Assembly: GCF_018780585.1 (NCBI RefSeq)
Contig: NZ_JADMJL010000008.1
Span: 1-64,000 of the forward strand
Reading direction: 5' to 3'
Origin: Methyloversatilis discipulorum
GTDB lineage: Bacteria > Pseudomonadota > Gammaproteobacteria > Burkholderiales > Rhodocyclaceae
Length of the DNA stretch: 64,000 bases
How positions within the stretch are numbered: position 1 is the stretch's first letter; every line of letters begins with the position of its first letter. Under the pieces are notes generated by a model. It saw only the letters and a list, made by a program, of their open reading frames with translations, ran no database searches and was not told where the DNA came from. Shown piece after piece: positions 27,363 to 36,367 of the stretch. Both the position numbers and the translations under genes were made by a program.

Positions 27363-28757
27363 ATGCGTGGCATGTTCGTGTTGATGGCGCTCTGTGGCGC
27401 GCTGAGTGGCGCGGCGCAGGCTCAGACCGATTGGCTGTCGGGCATGCCGACGGCGAAGCAGGTGGAGTCGGCAGTGCAGGGGCGCAGCGAGCGCGACACC
27501 GCGGCGCAGACGAGCGCGGTGCTGCAGATCATGGACGGCGTGGTGCAGAGCCTGTCGCCCAAGCCTTTCGATGCGGACCGGCTGGCGCCGGACGTGAAGC
27601 GCCGCCTCGGCGAGTACCGCGCCGCACGCGAGCGCATCGACGCGCGCGAGATGGCGAAGTTCTCCGGCAGCAGCTGCGAGGGCGATCATTGCGAGAAATA
27701 CCTCTATCCGCGCTGCCAGCAGAAATACGTCTTCTCGCCTGAGTTCTACCGCGTGGTCATGGATCGCCACTTCGCGCCCGAGTGGCAGCGCAGCTGGGTG
27801 CCGAAAGTGCATGGCACCTTGTGGCAGCGCGCGCTGAAGCTGCCGGCCGGCACCACCTTGCCCGCCGGCTTCGGTGATGGCCCGCCATGCTCCGGTCGGG
27901 TGGCCGGCGCCGACTACAGCGAACCCGGCATACTCGATTACGCCACGGCCGGTGCCGACATCGGCCTAGATCTCTTTGCCAGTCTGCTGGTCGGTGACGT
28001 GCGCACCTATCGCAAGCCGCGCGAGCTGTTCGACGATGTGATGCCCGGGCTGCTGCTGGCCGCTGGCGCTGCGGTGATGCTCATCGTGCTGGCGCTGCGC
28101 CAGACCTTGCGCGACGTGTCGCTGGACCGCGGCAATGCGCGCAAGCTGGTGTCGTCGGTGCCTTACGAACTGGATATGTTCGCCGGCGACATCCACGGTT
28201 ACAGCCGCGGCATCGAAACCATCACTACGGTCAGTGGCGGACAGAACAACACGCCGGTCACCAGTTCGTCGCGCAGCGTGCTGCACGAACGCTTTTTCCT
28301 GGTCGGCCCGGTCGGCGGTGAGGTGGAAGTGAAACTGACCGACGCCGACTCCGGCGCACGCGACGGCCACCGGATGACCGCCGCGTGGATACAGAAGCCG
28401 GGTAAGACCGGCGGACCGTGGCTGTTCATGCGCAACCACACGATGCGCACCACGATGTGGTTCGGCAACAATGCGAAGAAGCCCTACGGGCTGCGCAGCT
28501 GGCCGGTGTGGGCGCTGGCCGCACTGTTCGTCGGCACCTGCATCTGGATCGGCGTGCGAGCCGACACACTGCGTGTCGTCAGCGATGGCTGGGACGTGAT
28601 CGGCCATCTGCTCCTGTGGTTCGGCATGCCGGCGCTGCTGGTGGTCAGTTCGCTCTTCATGTGGATCTACGCGGTGCGCAGCCGGCGGCTGGCGCGCTTC
28701 CGCCGCGAGGTGGACGAACGACTGATCCCCGAACTCGATCGCGCCGCCGGCGTCTGA
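27363..28757 (+). CDS. Hypothetical membrane protein with signal peptide
   Basis: A 464-residue protein of unknown function. It has an N-terminal signal sequence (MRGMFVLMALCGALSGAAQA), a roughly 200-residue exported domain with four to five cysteines (SSCEGDHCEKYLYPRCQQ, PPCSG), a transmembrane helix (LLLAAGAAVMLIVLAL), a cytoplasmic region, and two further helices near the end (VWALAALFVGTCIWIG; LLLWFGMPALLVVSSLF). The cytoplasmic part has a serine-rich GGQNNTPVTSSSRS linker. The start has GGGGGAGAG just upstream. Neighbours do not suggest a role. Confidence 0.75.
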   Translation: MRGMFVLMALCGALSGAAQAQTDWLSGMPTAKQVESAVQGRSERDTAAQTSAVLQIMDGVVQSLSPKPFDADRLAPDVKRRLGEYRAARERIDAREMAKFSGSSCEGDHCEKYLYPRCQQKYVFSPEFYRVVMDRHFAPEWQRSWVPKVHGTLWQRALKLPAGTTLPAGFGDGPPCSGRVAGADYSEPGILDYATAGADIGLDLFASLLVGDVRTYRKPRELFDDVMPGLLLAAGAAVMLIVLALRQTLRDVSLDRGNARKLVSSVPYELDMFAGDIHGYSRGIETITTVSGGQNNTPVTSSSRSVLHERFFLVGPVGGEVEVKLTDADSGARDGHRMTAAWIQKPGKTGGPWLFMRNHTMRTTMWFGNNAKKPYGLRSWPVWALAALFVGTCIWIGVRADTLRVVSDGWDVIGHLLLWFGMPALLVVSSLFMWIYAVRSRRLARFRREVDERLIPELDRAAGV

Positions 28758-28801
28758 GTAGCCGCCGTCGCGCGCCCCTTTCCGCTTCCTGGATCTTTCC
28801 G

Positions 28802-29179
28802 ATGTCTGCCGATGCCCGCCGTTTTCTTTTCTTCGCCGCCCTGACCGGCGCACTGGCCGTGATGCTCGGCGCCTTCGGCGCCCATGCGCTGAAAGCGCGG
28901 CTGGACGAGAACATGCTCGCCGTGTGGCAGACCGCGGTGCAGTACCACTTCTGGCACGCGCTGGCGCTCGGGCTGGTCGGCCTGCTGGCCATTCACCTGC
29001 GTGATTCAAGGGCGCTGCGCGTTGCCGGCTGGTTGATGCTGCTGGGCGTCGTCGTGTTCAGCGGCAGTCTTTACGCGATGGCCTTGAGCGGTGTGCGCGC
29101 ACTTGGGATGGTGACGCCGCTGGGCGGCCTTGCCTTCATCGCCGGCTGGCTGGCGCTGGCAATCGCCGTCAGGCGCTGA
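28802..29179 (+). CDS. DUF423 family membrane protein (YgdD-like)
   Basis: A 125-residue membrane protein with four helices. The family pattern is GALAVMLGAFGAHALK near the N-terminus, QTAVQYHFWHALAL in the centre and VTPLGGLAFIAGWLAL at the end. Function is unknown. The start at 28802 lies 44 bases after the preceding gene, and the two may be co-transcribed. Confidence 0.92.
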   Translation: MSADARRFLFFAALTGALAVMLGAFGAHALKARLDENMLAVWQTAVQYHFWHALALGLVGLLAIHLRDSRALRVAGWLMLLGVVVFSGSLYAMALSGVRALGMVTPLGGLAFIAGWLALAIAVRR

Positions 29180-29247
29180 GACGGCTAGGGCACCACCTCC
29201 CGCCCGGCCGAGAGACGACCGCTACCGGTAGGGGCCGCGCCGTGCGC

Positions 29248-29514
29248 TCAGTGCAGTTCGGGCCGGTGCACCGCGCAGAAGCGCTCGACCGCTGCCCTGG
29301 TGCGTGCCCGCTGCTCCATGTCGAGGCGCTGCGCGGCCTGCTTTTCCGCGTCCTGCAGGATGCGCAGCATCAGGTCGGCGCCGCCGTCGCTCTGCAGCAT
29401 GGCGCCGGCCAGCGTGGCGGCGAGCATGGTCGGCAGACCGGTGTAGTCGGCGAGTACACCGACCTCCAGTTCGCTCAGATTGCTGTGATCGAGACAGTCG
29501 CGCAGTGACAACAT
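29248..29514 (-). CDS. Small hypothetical protein
   Basis: An 88-residue soluble, helical protein (LSELEVGVLADYTGLPTML, MLRILQDAEKQAAQRLDMEQ). I do not recognise a family. The start at 29514 is preferred because upstream in-frame codons read poorly and GAAAGGAGT-like sequence does not precede them closely. It lies between DUF423 and serS, transcribed away from serS. Confidence 0.6.
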   Translation of the reverse strand: MLSLRDCLDHSNLSELEVGVLADYTGLPTMLAATLAGAMLQSDGGADLMLRILQDAEKQAAQRLDMEQRARTRAAVERFCAVHRPELH

Positions 29515-29597
29515 GACATTCGCGTGAAAGGAGTGGGGCCCAGGCACTATACCGCCCCGGACGGCGGTCGCTGTTAGAATTTTGCGTTGCAATGTGA

Positions 29598-30938
<1,341 letters not shown>

Positions 30939-30948
30939 CACGCAAAAA

Positions 30949-30975
30949 TCGCGCCGACGCTTTCCGCCGGCGCGA
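30949..30975 (+). terminator. Stem-loop after serS
   Basis: A perfect 8-bp stem TCGCGCCG/CGGCGCGA with an 11-base loop begins 10 bases after the serS stop. The tail (CCCCTG) is not U-rich, so intrinsic termination is uncertain. It may instead protect the message 3' end. Confidence 0.4.
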
Positions 30976-30984
30976 CCCCTGTGC

Positions 30985-30990
30985 TACACT
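30985..30990 (+). promoter_or_regulatory. Probable -10 element for tRNA-Ser
   Basis: TACACT followed by a GC-rich discriminator (GCGCGCCGC) lies about 38 bases before the mature 5' end, which is typical of stable-RNA promoters. The -35 is weak (TTTCCG region), as it overlaps the serS stem-loop. Confidence 0.35.
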
Positions 30991-31027
30991 GCGCGCCGCT
31001 TCGCGACCACGAAGTTCGCAGTACCCC

Positions 31028-31118
<91 letters not shown>

Positions 31119-31129
31119 CATTCCAGAGA

Positions 31130-31167
31130 CCCGTAAGCTCCTTCTAAATCAAGGGCTTGCGGGTTTT
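31130..31167 (+). terminator. Terminator brought in behind tRNA-Ser
   Basis: CCCGTAAGC (31130-31138) pairs with GCTTGCGGG (31155-31163), allowing one G-U pair, and TTTTCTC follows. It lies 13 bases past the tRNA and replaces the original terminator, now at 43211-43238. Confidence 0.65.
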
Positions 31168-31179
31168 CTCTTTGTGGGC

Positions 31180-31203
31180 TTCACCACACGCTTTCACCAC
31201 ACG
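31180..31203 (+). repeat. Left arm-type integrase sites
   Basis: TTCACCACACG occurs at 31180-31190 and 31193-31203, starting 13 bases apart. The same spacing is found in the right pair (43098-43121). Paired short repeats near each end of an integrated element are typical integrase arm-binding sites. Confidence 0.55.
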
Positions 31204-31219
31204 CAGAACACCGGAAGGA

Positions 31220-31237
31220 GACCCCCCCGAAGGGGTC
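31220..31237 (-). terminator. Stem-loop ending the phage-like operon
   Basis: GACCCC/GGGGTC with a short loop lies 17 bases beyond the stop of the last leftward gene. The tail is not strongly U-rich, so function as a terminator is likely but unproven. Confidence 0.4.
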
Positions 31238-31253
31238 CCCCTCTGATGCCCTT

Positions 31254-31733
31254 TTAGGCCTCCGCGTGCATCCGCTCAGTGCTGCGCATGAAGTACGGGA
31301 CAAACGCGGGCCGCCCCGCGGCGTCCTGTGTGGGCTCCATGGCAGTGAATCCGATGGACTCCACCATCGCGCGCTTGCGCTTGTCTTCCGCCGGCACTGC
31401 GCCGAACAGGACGGGGTGATGGTGTAGCAGGGTGTGCTTCACGACGCCCCGGAGGATGTGGGTTACCTCCTGCTCATAGGGGACCGCCGCGTGGCTTAGC
31501 TCAAACCACGGGAAGCCGTTCCCGTCCGGGTGCTTGATGCAGCCCAGCAGCATGAGCGGCACGCCTTCGGTGTCCGTTACCAGCAGAGACATGATCGACT
31601 GCCGTACAGCCTCCGCCATCACATGGTTGTCCGCGCTCAGGCCATGCAACGGCGTCACACTCAGCGGGGTAAATTGGGCCGCGTCCTCCTCCGTTGCCTC
31701 ATAGACCAGAAGGCTATTCAGGGTGTCATTCAT
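31254..31733 (-). CDS. Internal virion protein, gp13-like (first copy)
   Basis: A 159-residue protein with the pattern SLLVTDTEGVPLMLLGC followed by an aromatic-rich strand (GFPWFELS). It ends in an MVESIGFTAMEP-type segment. This resembles the GNAT-like fold of podovirus gp13 (T7 internal virion protein A) and associated acetyltransferase-like phage proteins. I choose the start at 31733 because AAGGAG lies eight bases upstream. The ATG at 31787, which overlaps the gp14-like stop as ATGA, would add 18 residues. It is the last gene of the leftward set. Family membership is inferred from pattern only. Confidence 0.5.
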   Translation of the reverse strand: MNDTLNSLLVYEATEEDAAQFTPLSVTPLHGLSADNHVMAEAVRQSIMSLLVTDTEGVPLMLLGCIKHPDGNGFPWFELSHAAVPYEQEVTHILRGVVKHTLLHHHPVLFGAVPAEDKRKRAMVESIGFTAMEPTQDAAGRPAFVPYFMRSTERMHAEA

Positions 31734-31783
31734 CGGGTGTGCTCCTTGGGATTGATCGGTGTCGTTCTGGGTGAGTGCGCCGC

Positions 31784-32266
31784 TCATTTCACGATCCCCT
31801 CTTTCGGCTTCTGCTTCTCCATCACACTGCTGGCAATCTGCAACCCGGTGCCCACAAGGCTGGGCCTCCGTACGGCTGCCATCCTCGCGTTCCCCTCAAG
31901 TTGCGCTGTCTGGCCCCCGTACTGGGCCGCCTTGAGGGCGTTCTTCCGGTTGCCCTCAATGGACGCGATGTCCATCCCCCGGAGCATCTCGGATTCCCCT
32001 TCGATGCGCTGCTGGGAGACACCGCCCAAGCCCGACTCGGCACCGGCTACGCGGATACGGGCGAGTTCTGCGCGGGCCTCTCGGGAGCGCTCGGAGACCT
32101 GATCGGTGGCGTTCTGGTTGATCTGCTCATAGCGGTCCGCAAGCTGCTGTGTCTGGGCGCTATAGGCTGCTTCGATGGCGTCCTGCTGGGCCTGCGCTGC
32201 GGATGACTGCTGCATGTAGCTGTATGCCCCACTCAAGATGGTGAGGCCGGTCATTACGTCGCACAT
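31784..32266 (-). CDS. Internal virion protein, gp14-like
   Basis: This 160-residue protein begins MCDVMTGLTILSGAYSYMQQ and continues as a long Gln/Ala-rich helix. It contains AESGLGGVSQQRIEGESEM and ends KQKPKEGIVK. T7 gp14 has the same layout: an MC-type hydrophobic N-terminus, a helical body with IRAAIGESMLEG and a basic tail. gp14 forms the outer-membrane channel of the DNA-ejection apparatus. The start at 32266 follows GAAAGGAATCATCC; an in-frame ATG at 32320 also exists. Its leader contains a repeated hairpin shared with the gene at 34908. Confidence 0.6.
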   Translation of the reverse strand: MCDVMTGLTILSGAYSYMQQSSAAQAQQDAIEAAYSAQTQQLADRYEQINQNATDQVSERSREARAELARIRVAGAESGLGGVSQQRIEGESEMLRGMDIASIEGNRKNALKAAQYGGQTAQLEGNARMAAVRRPSLVGTGLQIASSVMEKQKPKEGIVK

Positions 32267-32280
32267 GGATGATTCCTTTC

Positions 32281-32346
32281 GTTGATCTAGGGATGTCCTG
32301 CTGCTCATCAATGAGCGCAAGAAAGGGCGTCCTACTGGCGGCGGAT
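32281..32346 (-). promoter_or_regulatory. Repeated leader element with hairpin (copy 1)
   Basis: In the coding direction the leader contains CCAGTAGGACGCCC, a hairpin GCTC-ATTGAT-GAGC (32303-32316) and CATCCCTAGATCAACGAAAGG just before the gp14-like gene. The same arrangement occurs at 34923-34980 with a different but still paired stem, GCCT/AGGC. It may be a ribosome-loading leader, a processing site or a promoter region. Confidence 0.5.
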
Positions 32347-32366
32347 TGAGCCCCCGCCGTGGCCGT

Positions 32367-34364
32367 TTAGGGCTTGAGCACGCTGTTTAGGTCGCGCAGT
32401 GCTGTCTCTCCGAGTTGCTCCGGCGTGAATCCACGTTGCCGCAGCCATTCCTGAAGTTCGCCCGCTGGCTTTCCTTCAAACATCTGGCGAAGTTCCGCCG
32501 CTGTGGGCATCTGGTCTTGTCCGCCGATGCGCCCCCGTGAGGTGCGCCGCGCGACGGAGGAGGCCGCCGACACAGCCGCGTTTGCTTCGCCGCTGCTGCG
32601 CTCCTCGAAGGGGACCCAAGGCGCACGAGAGGGGCGCCGTATGAGGTCCGAAACGTCCGCCGCGATGCCGCTTACCCCGTTGTATGCCCTTTGAAGGAAG
32701 CCCGGTCCTTTCGCGGCCTCGGCTGCGGCCTTCCCGGTTGCTTCCTCTTCGCGCGCTTCTGCGCCGCCGGGCGATGCGTTCCGTTCCTCGGCTTCCGACA
32801 GTTGCCGCTGCAACTGCTCCACGACCCAATCCGGATAGTCCTTGCGGAGGCGGTCCGGTCCTGCCTTCCGTACCTGCTCCATCCGGTCCTTGTGGTCAGG
32901 GCCATAGGTTGGTTGCAGCAGCGGACCCGCCTGCTTCACAAGTTCGTTTGCATACTTTACCTCTTGCCCCGCGGCAATCTCTCCCGCCTGGAGGGCGCGC
33001 AACATCTCAGCTTCGAGCGCAAGGCGCACCTTGCGGGCGTTTGTCTGATCCTCCGGAAGCTCAACCAAAGCGAGTGACCGAACACCACGAATACTTTGAA
33101 GAGCAAGGCGGGCCATGGGACTATTCCACTGTTTTGAGTCGGCGGCCCCCTCCCGCGCCGCCGCCTGTCTCTGGTCGTTCTTGACCCGGTACCACTCGGA
33201 CAGGAGGCTCTTTCGCCCTGCGGGAGATATGCCCCCGTCACCGGCTGCCCTGAGGATGTCCATGGGTCCGACTTCTCCCCGGTAGATGCGCACGAGTAGG
33301 CCTGACTCCGCCGCCTCCTGCTCGGGCGTGGCGTCGCGCTTGATGCGCCCCTCTAGGAGCCGTTGAAACTTGTCGATGTCGGAGGCCCGCGTAATCAGCC
33401 CCGTCCGCAGTAAGGTATCGAACGAAGAGCGCGCCTCCCTCGGGTCATCCATGAGCATGATTCGGGCAACCTCCTCTTCCTGCCTCTGGTCGCGCTCCTT
33501 CCGCATCCCCTCTTCGACAGCCTTCCGGCCGCTCACGTAGGTCCTTGTCGCGGCCTCTTCGGCTGCGTCAATCTTGGCCTTCCATTCGGGGCTGAAGTAC
33601 ATACCGGGGGAGCCGTCCGGGCGGTTCTCCTTGAGTGCCTGATAGACACTCGGACGGCCTTCGTCGCCGTACTTCTTGACTGCCGCGAAGAGCAGCTCCT
33701 GGAAGCGCTCACCGGACACGCCCAGCTTCTTCATGCTGTTCTGGAGGTCGGCGAGGAGGGGACCATTGAGGGCCTCTCCGGACTCCGCCATGTTCCGCAC
33801 GAAGCTATCGAGGACGTACAGGGCGTTTGACTCGACCTTCTCCCTTACCCGTGCTCCTTCTGCCTGGGCGTGTGCCGTGCGGACCTTCTCGACGTGCTTG
33901 ATGAAGGTGGTGTCGTAGTGCTCCCGGAAGGGACCATCGAGGCCATAGGCCCGCTCCCCGTACTGCTTCGCCAGCCAGTCGTCGAAGTTGTCCTTGTCGG
34001 GGTCGAAGGAGGACTCGTAGGACTGCACCATGGCGGCCCCGTCCTGGTCACCCTTGACGGACATGTCCATCGCCATGTAGCCCCGTGCGAAGTCTTCGGA
34101 GGCATCGTCCGGCTGTGCCTGCCCGGTGGCTCTGGCGCGGCGGCCCGCGGCCTGCTCTTCGCGGATGCCTTGGTCGATGTGCGACCCAAGGGCCTTATCG
34201 AACGTGGCGAGGCCATCAAGGAGACCAGCCAGCTCGGACATTGAGGGGGCCGGGAGGGAGCCAGGATCGGCGGGGTTCGCTACGACTTGCGTGACGTAGT
34301 TGTTCCGGGTGCGTCCTCCGGGGACCGTTTGGGGTCTTTGGTTGATGGGGATTCGGTTATCCAT
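32367..34364 (-). CDS. Internal virion protein, gp15/gp16-like core protein
   Basis: A 665-residue, mostly helical, charged protein beginning MDNRIPINQRPQTVPGGRTR. The N-terminal tail is disordered. The body has DNFDDWLAKQYGERAYGLDG and FIKHVEKVRTAHAQAE, and the distal part has low-complexity Glu/Ala stretches. Length, composition and position next to gp13- and gp14-like genes fit the ejection core protein gp15 of T7-like podoviruses. The match is by form, not by a diagnostic motif. Order here (13-like, 15-like, 14-like, 13-like) differs from T7 (13-14-15-16). The start has GAAAGGCAACCGAT just upstream, shared with the 34908 gene. Confidence 0.5.
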   Translation of the reverse strand: MDNRIPINQRPQTVPGGRTRNNYVTQVVANPADPGSLPAPSMSELAGLLDGLATFDKALGSHIDQGIREEQAAGRRARATGQAQPDDASEDFARGYMAMDMSVKGDQDGAAMVQSYESSFDPDKDNFDDWLAKQYGERAYGLDGPFREHYDTTFIKHVEKVRTAHAQAEGARVREKVESNALYVLDSFVRNMAESGEALNGPLLADLQNSMKKLGVSGERFQELLFAAVKKYGDEGRPSVYQALKENRPDGSPGMYFSPEWKAKIDAAEEAATRTYVSGRKAVEEGMRKERDQRQEEEVARIMLMDDPREARSSFDTLLRTGLITRASDIDKFQRLLEGRIKRDATPEQEAAESGLLVRIYRGEVGPMDILRAAGDGGISPAGRKSLLSEWYRVKNDQRQAAAREGAADSKQWNSPMARLALQSIRGVRSLALVELPEDQTNARKVRLALEAEMLRALQAGEIAAGQEVKYANELVKQAGPLLQPTYGPDHKDRMEQVRKAGPDRLRKDYPDWVVEQLQRQLSEAEERNASPGGAEAREEEATGKAAAEAAKGPGFLQRAYNGVSGIAADVSDLIRRPSRAPWVPFEERSSGEANAAVSAASSVARRTSRGRIGGQDQMPTAAELRQMFEGKPAGELQEWLRQRGFTPEQLGETALRDLNSVLKP

Positions 34365-34386
34365 ATCGGTTGCCTTTCGGTGTTGT

Positions 34387-34908
34387 TCAGGCGGTCTGTG
34401 CGGGGGCGGTCATGCTCTGCACTTCGGAGACGCGCAGGGGGCTGGGGTCGCGGGATGCACGACGGTAGGCCGTGACGCGGAACGGGGCATCCGCTCCGGC
34501 TTCCAGCAAGATGAAGTCCGCGGCATGCAGCAAGGCCATATGAGTCGCGGAGAACGCCGCACCGGCAAGAAGTAGCGGAAAGCGCTCAAGGGCTTCCGTC
34601 TTGGTCCAGGCCGTGAAGGTCTCTTGCAGGGCAGGGAGCGGCACCGCATGCGCGCGCTTGGGCAGATAGACCCATACGGCTCCTTGCCCCTCAGCCAGCG
34701 GCATGCAGCCAAACAGCGCGACAGGCTGCGAAGTGCCGTCGAGCACGCACAGTGAAGAAGAGGAGCGGCGCAGGGCTTCCGATAGGTGGGCGCGGAGGTG
34801 TTCCGGGCGTGTGCGTTCTTGGTCACCTTCGGCGTCTGCATGGATGCTCAGGAAAACGCCAATGTCATGATCTTCGGCTGCGCGAGTTGTGAGGCTTACG
34901 GTATGCAT
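34387..34908 (-). CDS. Internal virion protein, gp13-like (second copy)
   Basis: A 173-residue protein with the same pattern as the gene at 31254: SLCVLDGTSQPVALFGCMPL followed by GQGAVWVYLPKRAHAV and then helices ending in LLHAADFILLEAG. It is likely a diverged paralogue with a GNAT-like or gp13-like fold. The C-terminal 30 residues differ. The start at 34908 is preceded by GAAAGGCAACCTAT, nearly identical to the leader of the 34364 gene. Confidence 0.45.
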   Translation of the reverse strand: MHTVSLTTRAAEDHDIGVFLSIHADAEGDQERTRPEHLRAHLSEALRRSSSSLCVLDGTSQPVALFGCMPLAEGQGAVWVYLPKRAHAVPLPALQETFTAWTKTEALERFPLLLAGAAFSATHMALLHAADFILLEAGADAPFRVTAYRRASRDPSPLRVSEVQSMTAPAQTA

Positions 34909-34922
34909 ATAGGTTGCCTTTC

Positions 34923-34980
34923 TTTGATCTAGGGATGCCTCTCCGGCCTCATCACAGGCGCAAGGAGGGGCGTCTTACTG
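34923..34980 (-). promoter_or_regulatory. Repeated leader element with hairpin (copy 2)
   Basis: Copy 2 of the leader described at 32281-32346. CCAGTAAGACGCCCCTCCTT, then a hairpin GCCT-GTGATG-AGGC (34946-34959), then CATCCCTAGATCAAAGAAAGG. The two stems differ at paired positions, which supports an RNA structure. Confidence 0.5.
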
Positions 34981-35009
34981 GTGGTCTGCGGGGTAGGGTT
35001 CACAGAGGG

Positions 35010-35249
35010 CTAGCGGGGCTCCTGCGCGCCCTCACGGCCTCCAATGGCGATGACGCCTGTAATGCTGTCGAAGGAGACCCCCGTGATGCCCATGTCGTGC
35101 ATGGCCTTGAGCAAGCGGGCGGAAGCAAGGCGCCGCACTTCGGGGTCCTGTGTGGTGTCCCGGAAGAGGCGCAAGTCCTTTGCCGTGCTGCGAGCGTGAG
35201 CCTTCTGGGTGCGGATAAGGACAGAGGTGAGAGTGCACAGGGCGGTCAT
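35010..35249 (-). CDS. Small phage-type hypothetical protein
   Basis: A 79-residue protein (MTALCTLTSVLIRTQKAH start) with a helical body and a C-terminal segment GITGVSFDSITGVIAIGG. The start at 35249 follows AAGGAGCACCCGAA at good spacing. I do not recognise it. It is the first gene of the leftward virion-type set. Confidence 0.6.
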   Translation of the reverse strand: MTALCTLTSVLIRTQKAHARSTAKDLRLFRDTTQDPEVRRLASARLLKAMHDMGITGVSFDSITGVIAIGGREGAQEPR

Positions 35250-35385
35250 TTCGGGTGCTCCTTGGTGGTTGAGGAGTGCCCAGCATCGACGGGGAGGGGA
35301 TGCCTTGCGCAAGCCCCTATGTGCTACAGTCCCATTAGTCGGATGTCCTAATAGTTCCACTTTCGGAACCCTTCCTTTTTCGGGG

Positions 35386-35916
35386 CTAGTTCTCTTCCGC
35401 CTTGAAGCCGTACATCAGGGCATCCCAGCATGCTCCGCCCGGAATCAATGCCACCCCATCGGCCGCCGCCTTGGCGAGCTTGTCCGCTTCCTCGTTGAAG
35501 ATGTGTCCCGCGTGGCCCGGCACGTACTTCCATGTCACGTCATGGCGCGCCGTTTCCTCCTCCAGGCGCTCCCATAGGTCGCGGTTCTTCACTGGGCCTT
35601 GTGCGGTCTTCCATGCCTTGGCCTTCCACTGCGGCAGCCATTCGGTGATGCCCTTCCGGACGTAGTTAGAGTCGGTGAAGAGGACCACGACTGACGGGGC
35701 CTTCAGGCTTGCCAGCGCCTGAATGCAGGCCATCAGCTCCATTGCGTTGTTTGTGGTGCGCCCTTCTGAGCTACCGCTTATTGCGCGCTTCTTGGGGCCT
35801 TTGGTGAGGACGGCGGCCCAGCCTCCCGGACCGGGGTTCCCTTTGCAGGAACCATCTGTGTAGATGATGACCGGGAACGGATCGGTCCCCGGCCTCATGG
35901 CTTGCTTAGCTCTCAT
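35386..35916 (-). CDS. rnhA: Ribonuclease HI
   Basis: The 176-residue type 1 RNase H has the catalytic set Asp21 (YTDGSC), Glu60 (NNAMEL), Asp82 (FTDSNYV) and Asp145 (NEEADKLAK), with His135 in VPGHAGH. It lacks no active-site residue. It is element-borne and adjacent to a RepA-like ATPase, so it may remove RNA primers during element replication. The N-terminal 15 residues ([15 protein letters not shown]) extend past the family start. Confidence 0.92.
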   Translation of the reverse strand: MRAKQAMRPGTDPFPVIIYTDGSCKGNPGPGGWAAVLTKGPKKRAISGSSEGRTTNNAMELMACIQALASLKAPSVVVLFTDSNYVRKGITEWLPQWKAKAWKTAQGPVKNRDLWERLEEETARHDVTWKYVPGHAGHIFNEEADKLAKAAADGVALIPGGACWDALMYGFKAEEN

Positions 35917-36367
35917 GCGTATGTCCTTGGTGATTTCCGCGCGATGTCCTCCACGGTCGTTCAGCCGGTGCGGCTGGCTGGGTGGATTCGAGGGGTACGG
36001 CGCGGGGGATGTGGCGGGGGAGTTTCCAGTTTCCTGCCCTATAGGAAGAGGAAACCAGGAAACCCCGAGACTAGAGTCTCTCGGGGGACTCCTATAGGTG
36101 TTCCCTCAGGCTCTCCTGCTTCGCAGGGGCATCCCTGAGGATGTGCCTATGGCGGTGCTTCGCACCTCGGAGACCACACATACATAGACATCCTTGTATG
36201 AGGTTGTCTTAGGTATGGGCAATGAAGGGAGGGACTCTCAGAGTGGCCTTCGGTGTCCATGCTTCGCATGCGGTCCGAAGGAGGTCAATGAGGAAGTGCA
36301 GTCCTGAGTGGTGACGGGTATGGGTGTCTCCTGTCCCAGACTCCGGGCGTGCTCCTTGGGTCATCTT
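35917..36367. other. Gene-free stretch with a cluster of hairpins
   Basis: No gene is seen in these 451 bases. At least four strong stem-loops lie at 36063-36086, 36104-36140, 36154-36166 and 36247-36281. Three share the core GC-TTC-GC with different flanking stems (36115-36127, 36154-36166, 36258-36270). Two are enclosed by an outer stem: CCTCAGG/CCTGAGG and CCTTCGG/CCGAAGG. CCTATAGG palindromes at 36038 and 36091 flank the first hairpin. This may be the element replication origin or an untranslated RNA. Confidence 0.55.

Noticed and set aside
31254-34908. Host acetyltransferases in place of gp13-like proteins
   Set aside because: They lack the clear acetyl-CoA loop (Q/RxxGxG/A) of active GNAT enzymes and lie next to a gp14-like gene; the fold may still be GNAT-like.
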